NCBI GenBank assembly: GCA_016200125.1
Contig: JACQFK010000567.1
Span: 1-6,087 of the forward strand
Origin: Planctomycetota bacterium
Lineage (GTDB): Bacteria > Planctomycetota > MHYJ01 > JACPRB01
DNA: 6,087 nucleotides
Reading direction: 5' to 3'
The position numbers and the translations under genes were made by a program. The notes under the pieces are model-generated. The model was not told where the DNA came from and searched no databases. It saw only the letters and a program-made list of their open reading frames with translations. Of this stretch, positions 1-5,093 are shown piece by piece. Within the stretch, counting starts at the first letter, position 1, and each line of letters opens with the position of its first letter.

Positions 1-830
1 AAGGGGACCTGGTCGAGCGGGATGTGGCCCGGGCCTTCGACCATGACCTGCACGTCGTGCCTCCAGGCGCGGATCGTGAGGTCGCCCAGCGTCCGGAGCT
101 CGCTGAACTGGGCGTCGTCGGAGGCATCGTGCGTGCAGCCCGGCCGCAGGCTGTCCCCCAGCGAGAAGCTCACGTCGTGCTGCTTGAAGATCTCGCAGAT
201 CTCGTCGTAGTGCGTGTAGAGCGGGTTCTGCTCGCGGTGGCGCACCATCCACTCCGCGATTAGCGACCCGCCGCTGGAGACGATCTTCGTGATCCGGTCC
301 TTCACCTTCGGCAGGTGCTCCAGCAGGATGCCCGCGTGGATCGTCATGTAGTCCACGCCCTGCTTCGCCTGGCGCTCGATCATGTCGAGCATGTCCTTCG
401 GCGTGAGGTCGGCGACCTCCTTCACGTGCTGGACCATCTGGTAGATGGGCACGGTTCCGATGGGCACCGTCGAGACGGCGATGATCGCCTGGCGGATCTC
501 GTCGATGTTGCCGCCGGTCGAGAGGTCCATGACCGTGTCGGAACCATAGTGGACCGCGGTGTGGAGCTTCTTGAGCTCCGAGTCGACGTCGGAGGTGACC
601 GCGGAATTGCCGATGTTGGCGTTGATCTTGCAGGTCAGCGTGATGCCGATGCCCATCGGGTCGAGCTTCGCCTGGAGATGGTGGATGTTGGCGGGGATGA
701 TCGCCCGTCCCTCGGCCACCTCGCGCCGGAGGAGCTCCGCGTCCAGCCCCTCCCGCTCGGCGACGCGCCGCATCTCGGGCGTGATCTCGCCCTCGCGGGC
801 GCGGTGCATCTGCGTGACGTTGATCGCCAT
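1..830 (-). CDS. thiC: Phosphomethylpyrimidine synthase ThiC (partial, 3' end off the left edge)
   Basis: ThiC is a radical-SAM enzyme that rearranges aminoimidazole ribotide into hydroxymethylpyrimidine phosphate, the pyrimidine half of thiamine, in the cytoplasm. Reverse-complement translation from the ATG at 828-830 gives 276 open codons to the window edge. It begins [20 protein letters not shown], the start of the short (about 430-residue) ThiC form without the long E. coli-type N-terminal extension. Visible family blocks are IPANIHH (45-51), NANIGNS (70-76), [12 protein letters not shown] (96-107), TVPIYQ (126-131), [10 protein letters not shown] (223-232) and [11 protein letters not shown] (264-274). 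The C-terminal cysteine motif that binds the [4Fe-4S] cluster lies outside the window. An AGGGGG ribosome site (complement of 839-844) sits 8 nt before the start. It is the fourth gene of the iscS-iscA-nfu-thiC unit, 30 bp after nfu. That gap is too short for a TPP riboswitch, the usual thiC control. Identity is certain; only completeness is open. Confidence 0.97.
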   Translation of the reverse strand, partial: MAINVTQMHRAREGEITPEMRRVAEREGLDAELLRREVAEGRAIIPANIHHLQAKLDPMGIGITLTCKINANIGNSAVTSDVDSELKKLHTAVHYGSDTVMDLSTGGNIDEIRQAIIAVSTVPIGTVPIYQMVQHVKEVADLTPKDMLDMIERQAKQGVDYMTIHAGILLEHLPKVKDRITKIVSSGGSLIAEWMVRHREQNPLYTHYDEICEIFKQHDVSFSLGDSLRPGCTHDASDDAQFSELRTLGDLTIRAWRHDVQVMVEGPGHIPLDQVP

Positions 831-860
831 TGAAGGTTCCCCCTGGATGGCCGCCGGCCT

Positions 861-1142
861 TTAGACGGCGACGACCTGCCGGATCTCCGGGATCGACGTC
901 TTGAGCTCGCTCTCGATGCCCATCTGGAGCGTCATCGCGCTCGAGGGACAGCCCTGGCAGGAGCCCTGGAAGCGGATGTGGACGATCCCGTCTTCCTCGT
1001 TCACGTCCACCAGCTCGACATGGCCGCCGTCCAGCTGGACGTAGGGCCGGATGCGGTCGAGCACCTCATCCACGCGTCGATACAGATCCGAGATCGGCGA
1101 GAACGCCGGCTTGGGATCGAGCGCTTTCTTTTCGTCGGCCAT
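861..1142 (-). CDS. Stand-alone Nfu / NifU C-terminal-domain Fe-S scaffold
   Basis: This is a 93-residue protein consisting of an Nfu (NifU C-terminal) domain, a cytoplasmic scaffold or carrier that holds a [4Fe-4S] cluster, usually between two subunits, and passes it to apo-enzymes. The domain runs from about residue 20. It shows RPYVQLDGGHVELV (32-45), a form of the family signature IRPxLxxDGGxxxLV, followed by GSCQGCPSS (60-68), whose C62 and C65 form the CxxC cluster ligands, and the MTLQMGIE helix. There is no N-terminal IscU-like domain and no degenerate A-type domain as in E. coli NfuA; the first 18 residues are a short Lys/Pro-rich tail. A strong ribosome site, GGAGGAGA (complement of 1147-1154), precedes the ATG. 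The gene starts 18 bp after the A-type carrier and ends 30 bp before thiC, so cotranscription is very likely. ThiC is a plausible recipient by context, but that is inference. Confidence 0.94.
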   Translation of the reverse strand: MADEKKALDPKPAFSPISDLYRRVDEVLDRIRPYVQLDGGHVELVDVNEEDGIVHIRFQGSCQGCPSSAMTLQMGIESELKTSIPEIRQVVAV

Positions 1143-1160
1143 GCCCTCTCCTCCGCAGGA

Positions 1161-1628
1161 CTAGGTGTTGAACGAGCTCCCGCAGCCGCACGAGCTCTTC
1201 ACGTTCGGGTTCTTGATCTGGAACCCGGAGCCCATCAGGCCCTCGGTGTAGTCCAGGATCGAGCCGCTCACGTAGAGAATGCTCTTCGAGTCGACGAGGA
1301 CCCGCGCCCCCTTGTTGGCGAAGATCTTGTCGTCCTCGCGGGGGGTGTCGAAGTCCATGAAGTACGTCATCCCCGAGCAGCCGCCGCCCTGCACGCCGAG
1401 GCGCAGGCCGTAGACCGCGGGGTCCTTCTTCTCCGCGACCATCAGCTCGCAGAGCTTCTCCGCGGCCTTGTCCGTCACGCCGATCTGGCCCGAGAAGCGC
1501 GAGGGGGCCTGGACCTGCGTGGCCGTGGGCTGGGCGCCGCCGTGGCTGTGCGCCTGCTCCTGGCCGTGGCTGTGCCCCTGTTCCTGACCGTGTCCGTGAC
1601 CGTTGCCGCCATCACCGCAGCATCCCAT
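1161..1628 (-). CDS. A-type Fe-S carrier (HesB/IscA/ErpA family) with His-rich N-terminal extension
   Basis: This 155-residue protein of the IscA/ErpA/HesB family accepts and delivers Fe-S clusters. The conserved domain covers about residues 49-153 and carries the three ligand cysteines: C84 in GGGCSGM, and C147 and C149 in SCGCGSSF. The usual family length is about 105-120 residues. The extra length is the first 45 or so residues: a CC pair (3-4), then GHGHG and two copies of QEQ(G/A)HSHG, giving six histidines between 11 and 29. The extension is really translated from this start, because an ideal AAGGAGG site (complement of 1635-1641) sits 6 nt before this ATG. His-rich tails of this kind in HypB, SlyD and CobW relatives bind Ni, Zn or Co; metal binding here is inference. 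The gene lies 27 bp after iscS and 18 bp before nfu. Whether it is closer to IscA or ErpA cannot be decided by eye, so no symbol is given. Confidence 0.95.
   Translation of the reverse strand: MGCCGDGGNGHGHGQEQGHSHGQEQAHSHGGAQPTATQVQAPSRFSGQIGVTDKAAEKLCELMVAEKKDPAVYGLRLGVQGGGCSGMTYFMDFDTPREDDKIFANKGARVLVDSKSILYVSGSILDYTEGLMGSGFQIKNPNVKSSCGCGSSFNT
1539..1586 (-). repeat. 24-bp tandem repeat encoding QEQ(G/A)HSHG twice
   Basis: Two adjacent 24-bp copies (1539-1562 and 1563-1586) match at 22 of 24 positions. They lie inside the A-type carrier gene and encode residues 15-30 as two octapeptides, QEQGHSHG and QEQAHSHG. One mismatch changes Gly to Ala and the other is silent. A partial third unit (GHGHG, residues 10-14) precedes them. 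The near identity at DNA level suggests recent duplication by slippage, so copy number may vary between relatives. Confidence 0.9.
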
Positions 1629-1634
1629 GGTGAG

Positions 1635-1641
1635 CCTCCTT
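1635..1641 (-). promoter_or_regulatory. Ribosome binding site deciding the start of the His-rich carrier
   Basis: The minus strand reads AAGGAGG here, a perfect Shine-Dalgarno match, with a 6-nt spacer (CTCACC) to the ATG at 1626-1628. It is the strongest ribosome site in the operon. It shows that the His-rich extension belongs to the protein rather than being upstream over-annotation. Confidence 0.85.
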
Positions 1642-1655
1642 CAGTTCCCTGTATC

Positions 1656-2846
1656 TTACCTTCTTACGCCCGGCCGCGCCAGACTGTATAGAGGGGAGAT
1701 TTCTCGCAGCCTCAAAACCTCCCGTTTCAGCAGCTTCCAGGCTTCGTCGATTTCGGCCTCCGTCGTGGACCGGCCGAGGCCGAAGCGGATCGACGACCGC
1801 GCCAGCGCCTCGTTCACGCCGAGCGCGAGCAGGACGTGCGAGGGCTCCAGCTTGGCGCTCGCGCAGGCGCTTCCGGAGGAGACCGCGACGTCCGCCATCC
1901 CCAGGATCAGGCTCTCGCCCTCGACGTATTCGAAGCTGACGTTCAGATTCCCCGGCAGGCGCCGCTCCAGGCTTCCGTTCACGCGGACGTGGTCGAACTC
2001 CCCGACGATGTGCTTCCTCAGCCGCTCCCGGAGCGCCAGGACGCGCACCGCCTCATCGCGCATTTCACGACCCGCGATCTCGCAGGCCTGGCCGAAGCCG
2101 ACGACCAGCGGCACCGGCAGCGTGCCCGACCTCAGCCCGTTCTCGTGCCCGCCCCCGTCCAGCTGGGCGGCCAGCCGCACCCGCGGATGGCGCTTGCGGA
2201 CATAGAGCGCGCCGATCCCCTTGGGGCCGTAAAGTTTGTGCGCGGTGATCGAAAGCAGGTCGATGTCCATCGCCTGGACGTCGACTTCCACTTTGCCGCA
2301 GGCCTGGGCCGCATCGCAGTGAAACAGGACCCCCTTCTCATGGCAGAGACGTCCGATCTCCGCGACGGACTGGAGGACGCCGATCTCGTTGTTGGCGAAC
2401 ATCACGGAGACGAGCACGGTGTCTTCGGTGATCGCCCGGCGCAGTTCGTCCAGGTCGAGGAGGCCGTCGGGCTTCACGGGCAGCACGGTGACGCGCGCCC
2501 GGCCCTCCCGTTCGAGCGCACGGCAGGGATCCAGGACCGAGGGGTGCTCCGTGGCGACCGTGACGAGGTGCTTGCCGCCCGTCTGGCGGAAGTCGACGGC
2601 GCCCTTGATCGCGAGGTTGTTGCTTTCGGTGGCGCCGCTGGTGAAGACGATCTCCGACGGATCGGCGCGGATGAGGTCGGCGACCTGCCGGCGGGCGGCC
2701 TCGCAGGCCCGGTCGGCTTCCTTGCCGAAGGCGTGCGTGCGGCTGGCGGCATTCCCGAATTTCTGGGTGAAGAAAGGCAACATCGCCTCCACGACCCGGG
2801 GGTCGCAGGGGGTGGTCGCATGATGATCCAAGTAGATGCGGGCCAT
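1656..2846 (-). CDS. iscS: Cysteine desulfurase, IscS/NifS type (PLP-dependent)
   Basis: This 396-residue enzyme removes sulfur from L-cysteine as a protein-bound persulfide, giving alanine, and feeds Fe-S cluster, thiamine and tRNA thiolation pathways. It has the class V aminotransferase fold. Visible motifs are YLDHHATTP near the N-terminus, SGATESNN (70-77), TEHPS with PLP-stacking H101, HCDAAQ with D178 and Q181, and [12 protein letters not shown] with the PLP lysine K204. The catalytic cysteine C328 lies in SSGSACASA, the long flexible loop of group I (IscS/NifS) enzymes, which excludes the SufS/CsdA group. E. coli IscS is 404 residues. Here the family's SPLW-like block appears as SPLY (384-387) and the protein ends nine residues later, so the tail that docks IscU in E. 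coli seems shortened. No iscU follows. This is the first gene of the minus-strand operon. Its only ribosome site (GAGGT) lies inside an inverted repeat at 2845-2865. NifS is an alternative name for the same fold; no nif context is seen. Confidence 0.96.
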   Translation of the reverse strand: MARIYLDHHATTPCDPRVVEAMLPFFTQKFGNAASRTHAFGKEADRACEAARRQVADLIRADPSEIVFTSGATESNNLAIKGAVDFRQTGGKHLVTVATEHPSVLDPCRALEREGRARVTVLPVKPDGLLDLDELRRAITEDTVLVSVMFANNEIGVLQSVAEIGRLCHEKGVLFHCDAAQACGKVEVDVQAMDIDLLSITAHKLYGPKGIGALYVRKRHPRVRLAAQLDGGGHENGLRSGTLPVPLVVGFGQACEIAGREMRDEAVRVLALRERLRKHIVGEFDHVRVNGSLERRLPGNLNVSFEYVEGESLILGMADVAVSSGSACASAKLEPSHVLLALGVNEALARSSIRFGLGRSTTEAEIDEAWKLLKREVLRLREISPLYSLARPGVRR

Positions 2847-2865
2847 GACGTTACCTCAACGTCAT
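2845..2865 (-). promoter_or_regulatory. Perfect 8-bp inverted repeat over the iscS start, with the ribosome site in its loop
   Basis: ATGACGTT (2845-2852) and AACGTCAT (2858-2865) are exact reverse complements separated by 5 nt. Read as iscS mRNA, the loop is GAGGU, the only Shine-Dalgarno-like sequence before the gene. The inner stem base pairs include the first two bases of the AUG start codon. It could be an RNA hairpin affecting translation, or a two-fold DNA operator for a dimeric regulator. The sequence does not match the IscR type I site as I know it. The symmetry is directly seen; function is inference. Confidence 0.5.
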
Positions 2866-2946
2866 CCTACCAGCCCCTATTCCCCCCTTCCAAGTGCTAT
2901 CATTTCAACGACGTGGGAACGACAGCACTTTGGTAGAGTGGGCGGC
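2866..2946. promoter_or_regulatory. Divergent control region between iscS and the receiver-ygfZ pair
   Basis: Both divergent units must be transcribed from about here. AAGTGCT (2892-2898) and AGCACTT (2924-2930) form a perfect 7-bp inverted repeat with a 25-bp spacer. Inside it AACGAC occurs twice (2907-2912 and 2918-2923) with an 11-bp period, about one helical turn. TATCAT at 2898-2903 matches five of six -10 consensus bases on the plus strand, but no good -35 lies at the right distance. On the minus strand TTGAAA (complement of 2903-2908) resembles a -35 but lacks a convincing -10. The region is more AT-rich than the flanking genes. No start site can be fixed by eye. Confidence 0.45.
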
Positions 2947-3288
2947 ATGGCCCAGGTGATCGCGGCAATTCCCGACCTCTTCTTCCGGGCCAAGGTGCTC
3001 GAAACCGCCAAGTCCCTCTCGGTCCATCTCGACGTCGCGCGCGACGCCGACGAACTCCTTCAGCAGATCCGGACCGAGAAGCCCCGGCTGGTGATGCTCG
3101 ACCTCCAGGCCGCGGCCCTGCAGCCGCTCGACACCCTCGTGGCGCTCGAGGGCATTCCCGTCGTCGGCTTTCTCGCCCACGAGCAGGTCGAGCTGCGCGA
3201 CCAGGCGCTCGCCGCCGGCTGCGGCGAGGTGCTGACCAAGGGGCAGTTCTCCGCCTCCCTTCCTTCGATCCTCCGCCGTGCCCTATAG
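2947..3288 (+). CDS. Degenerate CheY-like receiver-domain protein
   Basis: This 113-residue single-domain protein has a predicted alternating beta/alpha pattern like a response-regulator receiver: VIAAIPD, LVMLDLQ, IPVVGFLAH and GEVLTKGQF fall where beta strands 1, 3, 4 and 5 of CheY are expected. D52 (in MLDLQ) fits the phospho-acceptor aspartate and K98 (in LTKGQ) the conserved lysine. The N-terminal acidic pair is reduced to a single D10. The usual Ser/Thr after strand 4 appears to be Leu (L76), so ordinary phosphorylation signalling may be lost. There is no output domain. The start at 2947 is chosen because the upstream in-frame extension runs through the intergenic region and into iscS; its ribosome site is weak (AGAGTGGG). 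The stop overlaps the ygfZ start by 11 bp, which implies translational coupling. Assignment to the receiver fold is by motif pattern only; another Rossmann-like fold is possible. Confidence 0.75.
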   Translation: MAQVIAAIPDLFFRAKVLETAKSLSVHLDVARDADELLQQIRTEKPRLVMLDLQAAALQPLDTLVALEGIPVVGFLAHEQVELRDQALAAGCGEVLTKGQFSASLPSILRRAL

Positions 3289-4282
3289 GAGCCCCTTCGA
3301 GGCCGCCCTGGTCCCGCGCGGCGCCGTCCTCGGCGCGCTCGGCGACGTCAGCATCGCCCTCCACTTCGGCGACCCCGCCCGCGAAGCCGCCGAGCTGAAG
3401 GGCGACGCGGGCCTCGTCGATCTCGCCTGGCGCGGCGTGATCGAGATGACCGGCCGCGACCGCGTCCGCTTCCTCCACGGCATGTGCACGAACGACATCA
3501 AGAAGCTCCAGCCCGGCCGGGGCTGCATGGCCGCGATCGTGAACCGCCAGGGGAAGATGGTCGCGGAGATGATCGCCTACGCGGCCGAGAACGCCCTGCT
3601 GATCGAGATGGACCGCGCCAATCTCCAGCCCACGATCGACCATCTGAGCCGCTTCCTCGTCGCCGACGACGTGAAGCTCCGCATCTCCGACACCGCGGTC
3701 CTCGGCCTCTGGGGACCCCGCGCGCAGACGCTCCTCGGCCTCCGCGACCTGGCGGACTTCGAATTCCTCCTGCGCGACGCCACCGCCGTCGCCGCCGACC
3801 GGACCCTCGGGGTGCCCGGCTATCACCTCCTCGTGCCGGCCGCGAAGTCGGACGAGGCCGCGCGCATCCTGGGCCACGGCGTCGTCCCCGCCGGCTTCGC
3901 CGCCGTCGAGACGCTCCGCATCGAGAGCGGCTTCCCCCGCTGGGGCGCCGACATGGACGCGACCCTCCTTCCCATGGAGGCCGGCCTCGAGCCCATCGCG
4001 GTCAGCTACACGAAGGGCTGCTACATCGGCCAGGAAGTGATCCAGCGCGTGAAGACCTACAGCGAGCCGCCGAAGATGCTGGTCCAGCTCGAGGTCGCCG
4101 ACGCGGCCGTCGGCGACAAGATCGCGGCGGGCGGCGAGGAGATCGGCGCCGTGACGAGCGCGATCCCCGCCCTGGCGCTCGGCCTCCTGAGGAAGGAATT
4201 CAAGGCGCCGGGCAGCGAGGTCGCCGTGGCCGGGAAGCCCGCCCGCGTCCGCGCCCTCCCCTGGCAATCCCGGCTTTCCTGA
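3278..4282 (+). CDS. ygfZ: YgfZ/GcvT-domain folate-binding protein (Fe-S cluster maintenance)
   Basis: This 334-residue protein belongs to the YgfZ (COG0354) branch of the GcvT fold. In E. coli, YgfZ binds tetrahydrofolate and supports the activity of certain Fe-S enzymes such as MiaB. The signature KGCYIGQE at residues 246-253 contains the conserved functional cysteine C248. Upstream are HFGDPAREAAELKGDAGLVDL (29-49), the GcvT-like DRVRFLHGMCTND (61-73) and RIESGFPRWGADM (214-226). The C-terminal domain (about 265-328) is the GcvT beta-barrel. Length agrees with E. coli YgfZ (326). The start is a GTG that overlaps the receiver stop by 11 bp with no purine-rich site in front, so it probably depends on coupling to the upstream gene. 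AGGAG at 3287-3291 lies inside the gene with no ATG, GTG or TTG at a suitable distance in frame. True aminomethyltransferase (GcvT) is excluded by the KGCYxGQE motif and the absence of other gcv genes. Confidence 0.93.
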   Translation: MPYRSPFEAALVPRGAVLGALGDVSIALHFGDPAREAAELKGDAGLVDLAWRGVIEMTGRDRVRFLHGMCTNDIKKLQPGRGCMAAIVNRQGKMVAEMIAYAAENALLIEMDRANLQPTIDHLSRFLVADDVKLRISDTAVLGLWGPRAQTLLGLRDLADFEFLLRDATAVAADRTLGVPGYHLLVPAAKSDEAARILGHGVVPAGFAAVETLRIESGFPRWGADMDATLLPMEAGLEPIAVSYTKGCYIGQEVIQRVKTYSEPPKMLVQLEVADAAVGDKIAAGGEEIGAVTSAIPALALGLLRKEFKAPGSEVAVAGKPARVRALPWQSRLS

Positions 4283-4449
4283 TTTTTCCGCCGAACCTTT
4301 CCGATCCCCTCCGGTTAGAGCCTCGTATGCAGAAGTTCCACGATCGCCGTCCCGACCTTTCGACGCGAGCGTACCGGGTTTCCGGCCGCTTCGTCATCGT
4401 TTGCCTCGGGGAGGCTCGATCGTGATTTAATGTGAATCCGCGACGCCTG
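4283..4449. other. Intergenic or leader stretch before the terminator, possible short leader ORF
   Basis: No tRNA, rRNA or known riboswitch is recognised here. An ATG at 4327 opens a 32-codon frame ending with TGA at 4423-4425 (starts MQKFHDRRPDL, ends CLGEARS, six arginines). It has only a weak AGAG upstream, and about three quarters of its codons end in G or C, lower than its neighbours, so I do not call it a gene. GCCTC-GGG-GAGGC (4403-4415) can form a small hairpin. Its left part repeats the terminator 3' arm exactly. The stretch may be plain ygfZ 3' UTR or the leader RNA of the 4486-5093 pair. Confidence 0.4.
4403..4415 (+). promoter_or_regulatory. Small hairpin sharing the 9-base terminator arm sequence (candidate anti-antiterminator)
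   Basis: GCCTC (4403-4407) and GAGGC (4411-4415) pair around a GGG loop. The nonamer GCCTCGGGG at 4403-4411 recurs exactly at 4470-4478, where it forms the 3' arm of the terminator. The upstream copy could therefore pair through CTCGGGG (4405-4411) with CCCCGAG (4455-4461) and block the terminator. Three mutually exclusive pairings are the geometry of an attenuator. The complementarity is seen; regulation is inference. Confidence 0.35.
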
Positions 4450-4485
4450 AAAAACCCCGAGACCTCAAAGCCTCGGGGTTTTTTT
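4450..4485 (+). terminator. Strong intrinsic (Rho-independent) terminator
   Basis: Five A, four C and GAG (4450-4461) pair perfectly with CTC, four G and five T (4472-4483), giving a 12-bp stem around a 10-nt loop (4462-4471), followed by a seven-base T-tract (4479-4485). It lies 168 nt after the ygfZ stop and ends exactly where the next ATG begins. The A-run on the left means it could also work on the minus strand. It terminates either the receiver-ygfZ transcript or a leader of the downstream pair. Confidence 0.92.
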
Positions 4486-4617
4486 ATGGTTCCGGATATC
4501 GAGCGGGAGTGGATCGAGGAGGAGATCAGGAGCAGGCCCGGGCGCGGGAGTGGGGCGCTCCTGGCCGGGCTCGGCATCCTCCTCGCCCTGTTCCTCGTGA
4601 TCCTGGGGTCCTGCTGA
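4486..4617 (+). CDS. Small single-pass membrane protein, 43 residues, unknown function
   Basis: I do not recognise a family. The protein has a charged N-terminal part (VPDIEREWIEEEIRSRPGRG, residues 2-21) rich in Glu and Arg, then one hydrophobic segment (about residues 24-41, LLAGLGILLALFLVILG) ending in Ser-Cys. This suggests a short cytoplasmic domain followed by a C-terminal membrane anchor. About 40 of 43 codons end in G or C, like the real genes nearby, which supports coding. The ATG directly follows the terminator T-tract, so there is no Shine-Dalgarno sequence. Starting at the upstream in-frame GTG (4432) would mean translating through the terminator. The stop overlaps the GNAT start (TGATG at 4615-4619), so the two are probably translationally coupled. 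It could be a membrane partner of the acetyltransferase or merely a coupling frame. Confidence 0.6.
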   Translation: MVPDIEREWIEEEIRSRPGRGSGALLAGLGILLALFLVILGSC

Positions 4618-5093
4618 TGGCCACCCTCGTGCGCGCCGAATCGCCGGAGCAGATCGACGGAGTCCGCGGCCTCCTGCGGGAGTACGTCGACTCCCTGCCC
4701 GTCGATCTTTCCTACGAGCATTTCGCCCGGGAGGTCGCGGGTCTGCCCGGGGACTACGCCCCGCCGTCCGGCGAGCTGCTGCTGGCGCTGGTGAGGGGAG
4801 CGCCGGCCGGCTGCGCCGCGCTCCGGCCCCTCGACCGGCAGATCTGCGAGATGAAGCGCGTCTACCTCCGGCCCGCCTTCCGGGGCCGGGGAATCGGGAG
4901 GGCTCTCGGAGCGGCCCTGGTCGCCGCCGCGCGGCGGATCGGCTATCGTCGGATCAGGCTGGATACGCTGGCGTCGATGAAGGCGGCCATGGGCCTCTAC
5001 CGGTCGATGGGCTTCCGGGTGATCCTCCCCTACCGGTCGATCCCGGTGGAGCAGGCCGTGTTCATGGAGCTGAACCTGGCGCCGCCTACTTGA
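4617..5093 (+). CDS. GNAT-family N-acetyltransferase
   Basis: This 158-residue, single-domain GNAT protein transfers an acetyl group from acetyl-CoA to an amine; the substrate cannot be told from sequence. The acetyl-CoA pyrophosphate-binding motif A is clear: VYLRPAFRGRGIGRAL (82-97), containing the (R/Q)xxGx(G/A) element RGRGIG. It is followed by the helix LGAALVAAARRIGY and strand RIRLDT. Motif B appears as AMGLYRSMGFRVI (124-136), with the tyrosine often used as general acid at residue 128. The C-terminal strand PVEQAVFMELNL closes the fold, and length is normal for the family. The start at 4617 overlaps the stop of the 43-residue membrane protein by one base (TGATG); longer in-frame upstream starts would run back through that gene. 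The end overlaps the convergent hydrolase frame by 8 bp, with no terminator between them. Confidence 0.93.
   Translation: MATLVRAESPEQIDGVRGLLREYVDSLPVDLSYEHFAREVAGLPGDYAPPSGELLLALVRGAPAGCAALRPLDRQICEMKRVYLRPAFRGRGIGRALGAALVAAARRIGYRRIRLDTLASMKAAMGLYRSMGFRVILPYRSIPVEQAVFMELNLAPPT

Noticed and set aside
849..859. GGCCG-C-CGGCC palindrome between nfu and thiC as a terminator or operator
   Set aside because: The one-base centre cannot form an RNA hairpin loop, no T-tract follows, and such palindromes are common in GC-rich DNA.
978..1691. 237-codon plus-strand frame opposite the Fe-S carriers
   Set aside because: It lies antisense to two clear genes with family motifs and ribosome sites. Its composition (many Val, Ala, Arg, His, Asp) is the usual mirror of GC-rich coding DNA.
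1836..2936. 366-codon plus-strand frame opposite iscS
   Set aside because: It is antisense to a complete cysteine desulfurase. It has no recognisable motif and is a shadow due to high GC at third positions.
2836..2946. Longer N-terminus of the receiver protein (upstream starts)
   Set aside because: It would run through the intergenic repeats and into the iscS start. The added residues do not fit a receiver fold, which begins right after the 2947 ATG.
2900..4267. 455-codon minus-strand frame opposite the receiver and ygfZ
   Set aside because: It covers both real genes in antisense, has low-complexity Arg/Gly/Asp-rich sequence and no domain.
3484..4425. 313-codon plus-strand frame inside ygfZ
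   Set aside because: It is an Arg/Pro-rich alternate-frame product of the ygfZ codons with no domain; the ygfZ frame has clear conserved motifs.
4327..4425. 32-codon frame as an independent gene
   Set aside because: It has a weak ribosome site, lower G/C at third positions than its neighbours and no recognisable motif. It is kept only as a possible leader peptide.
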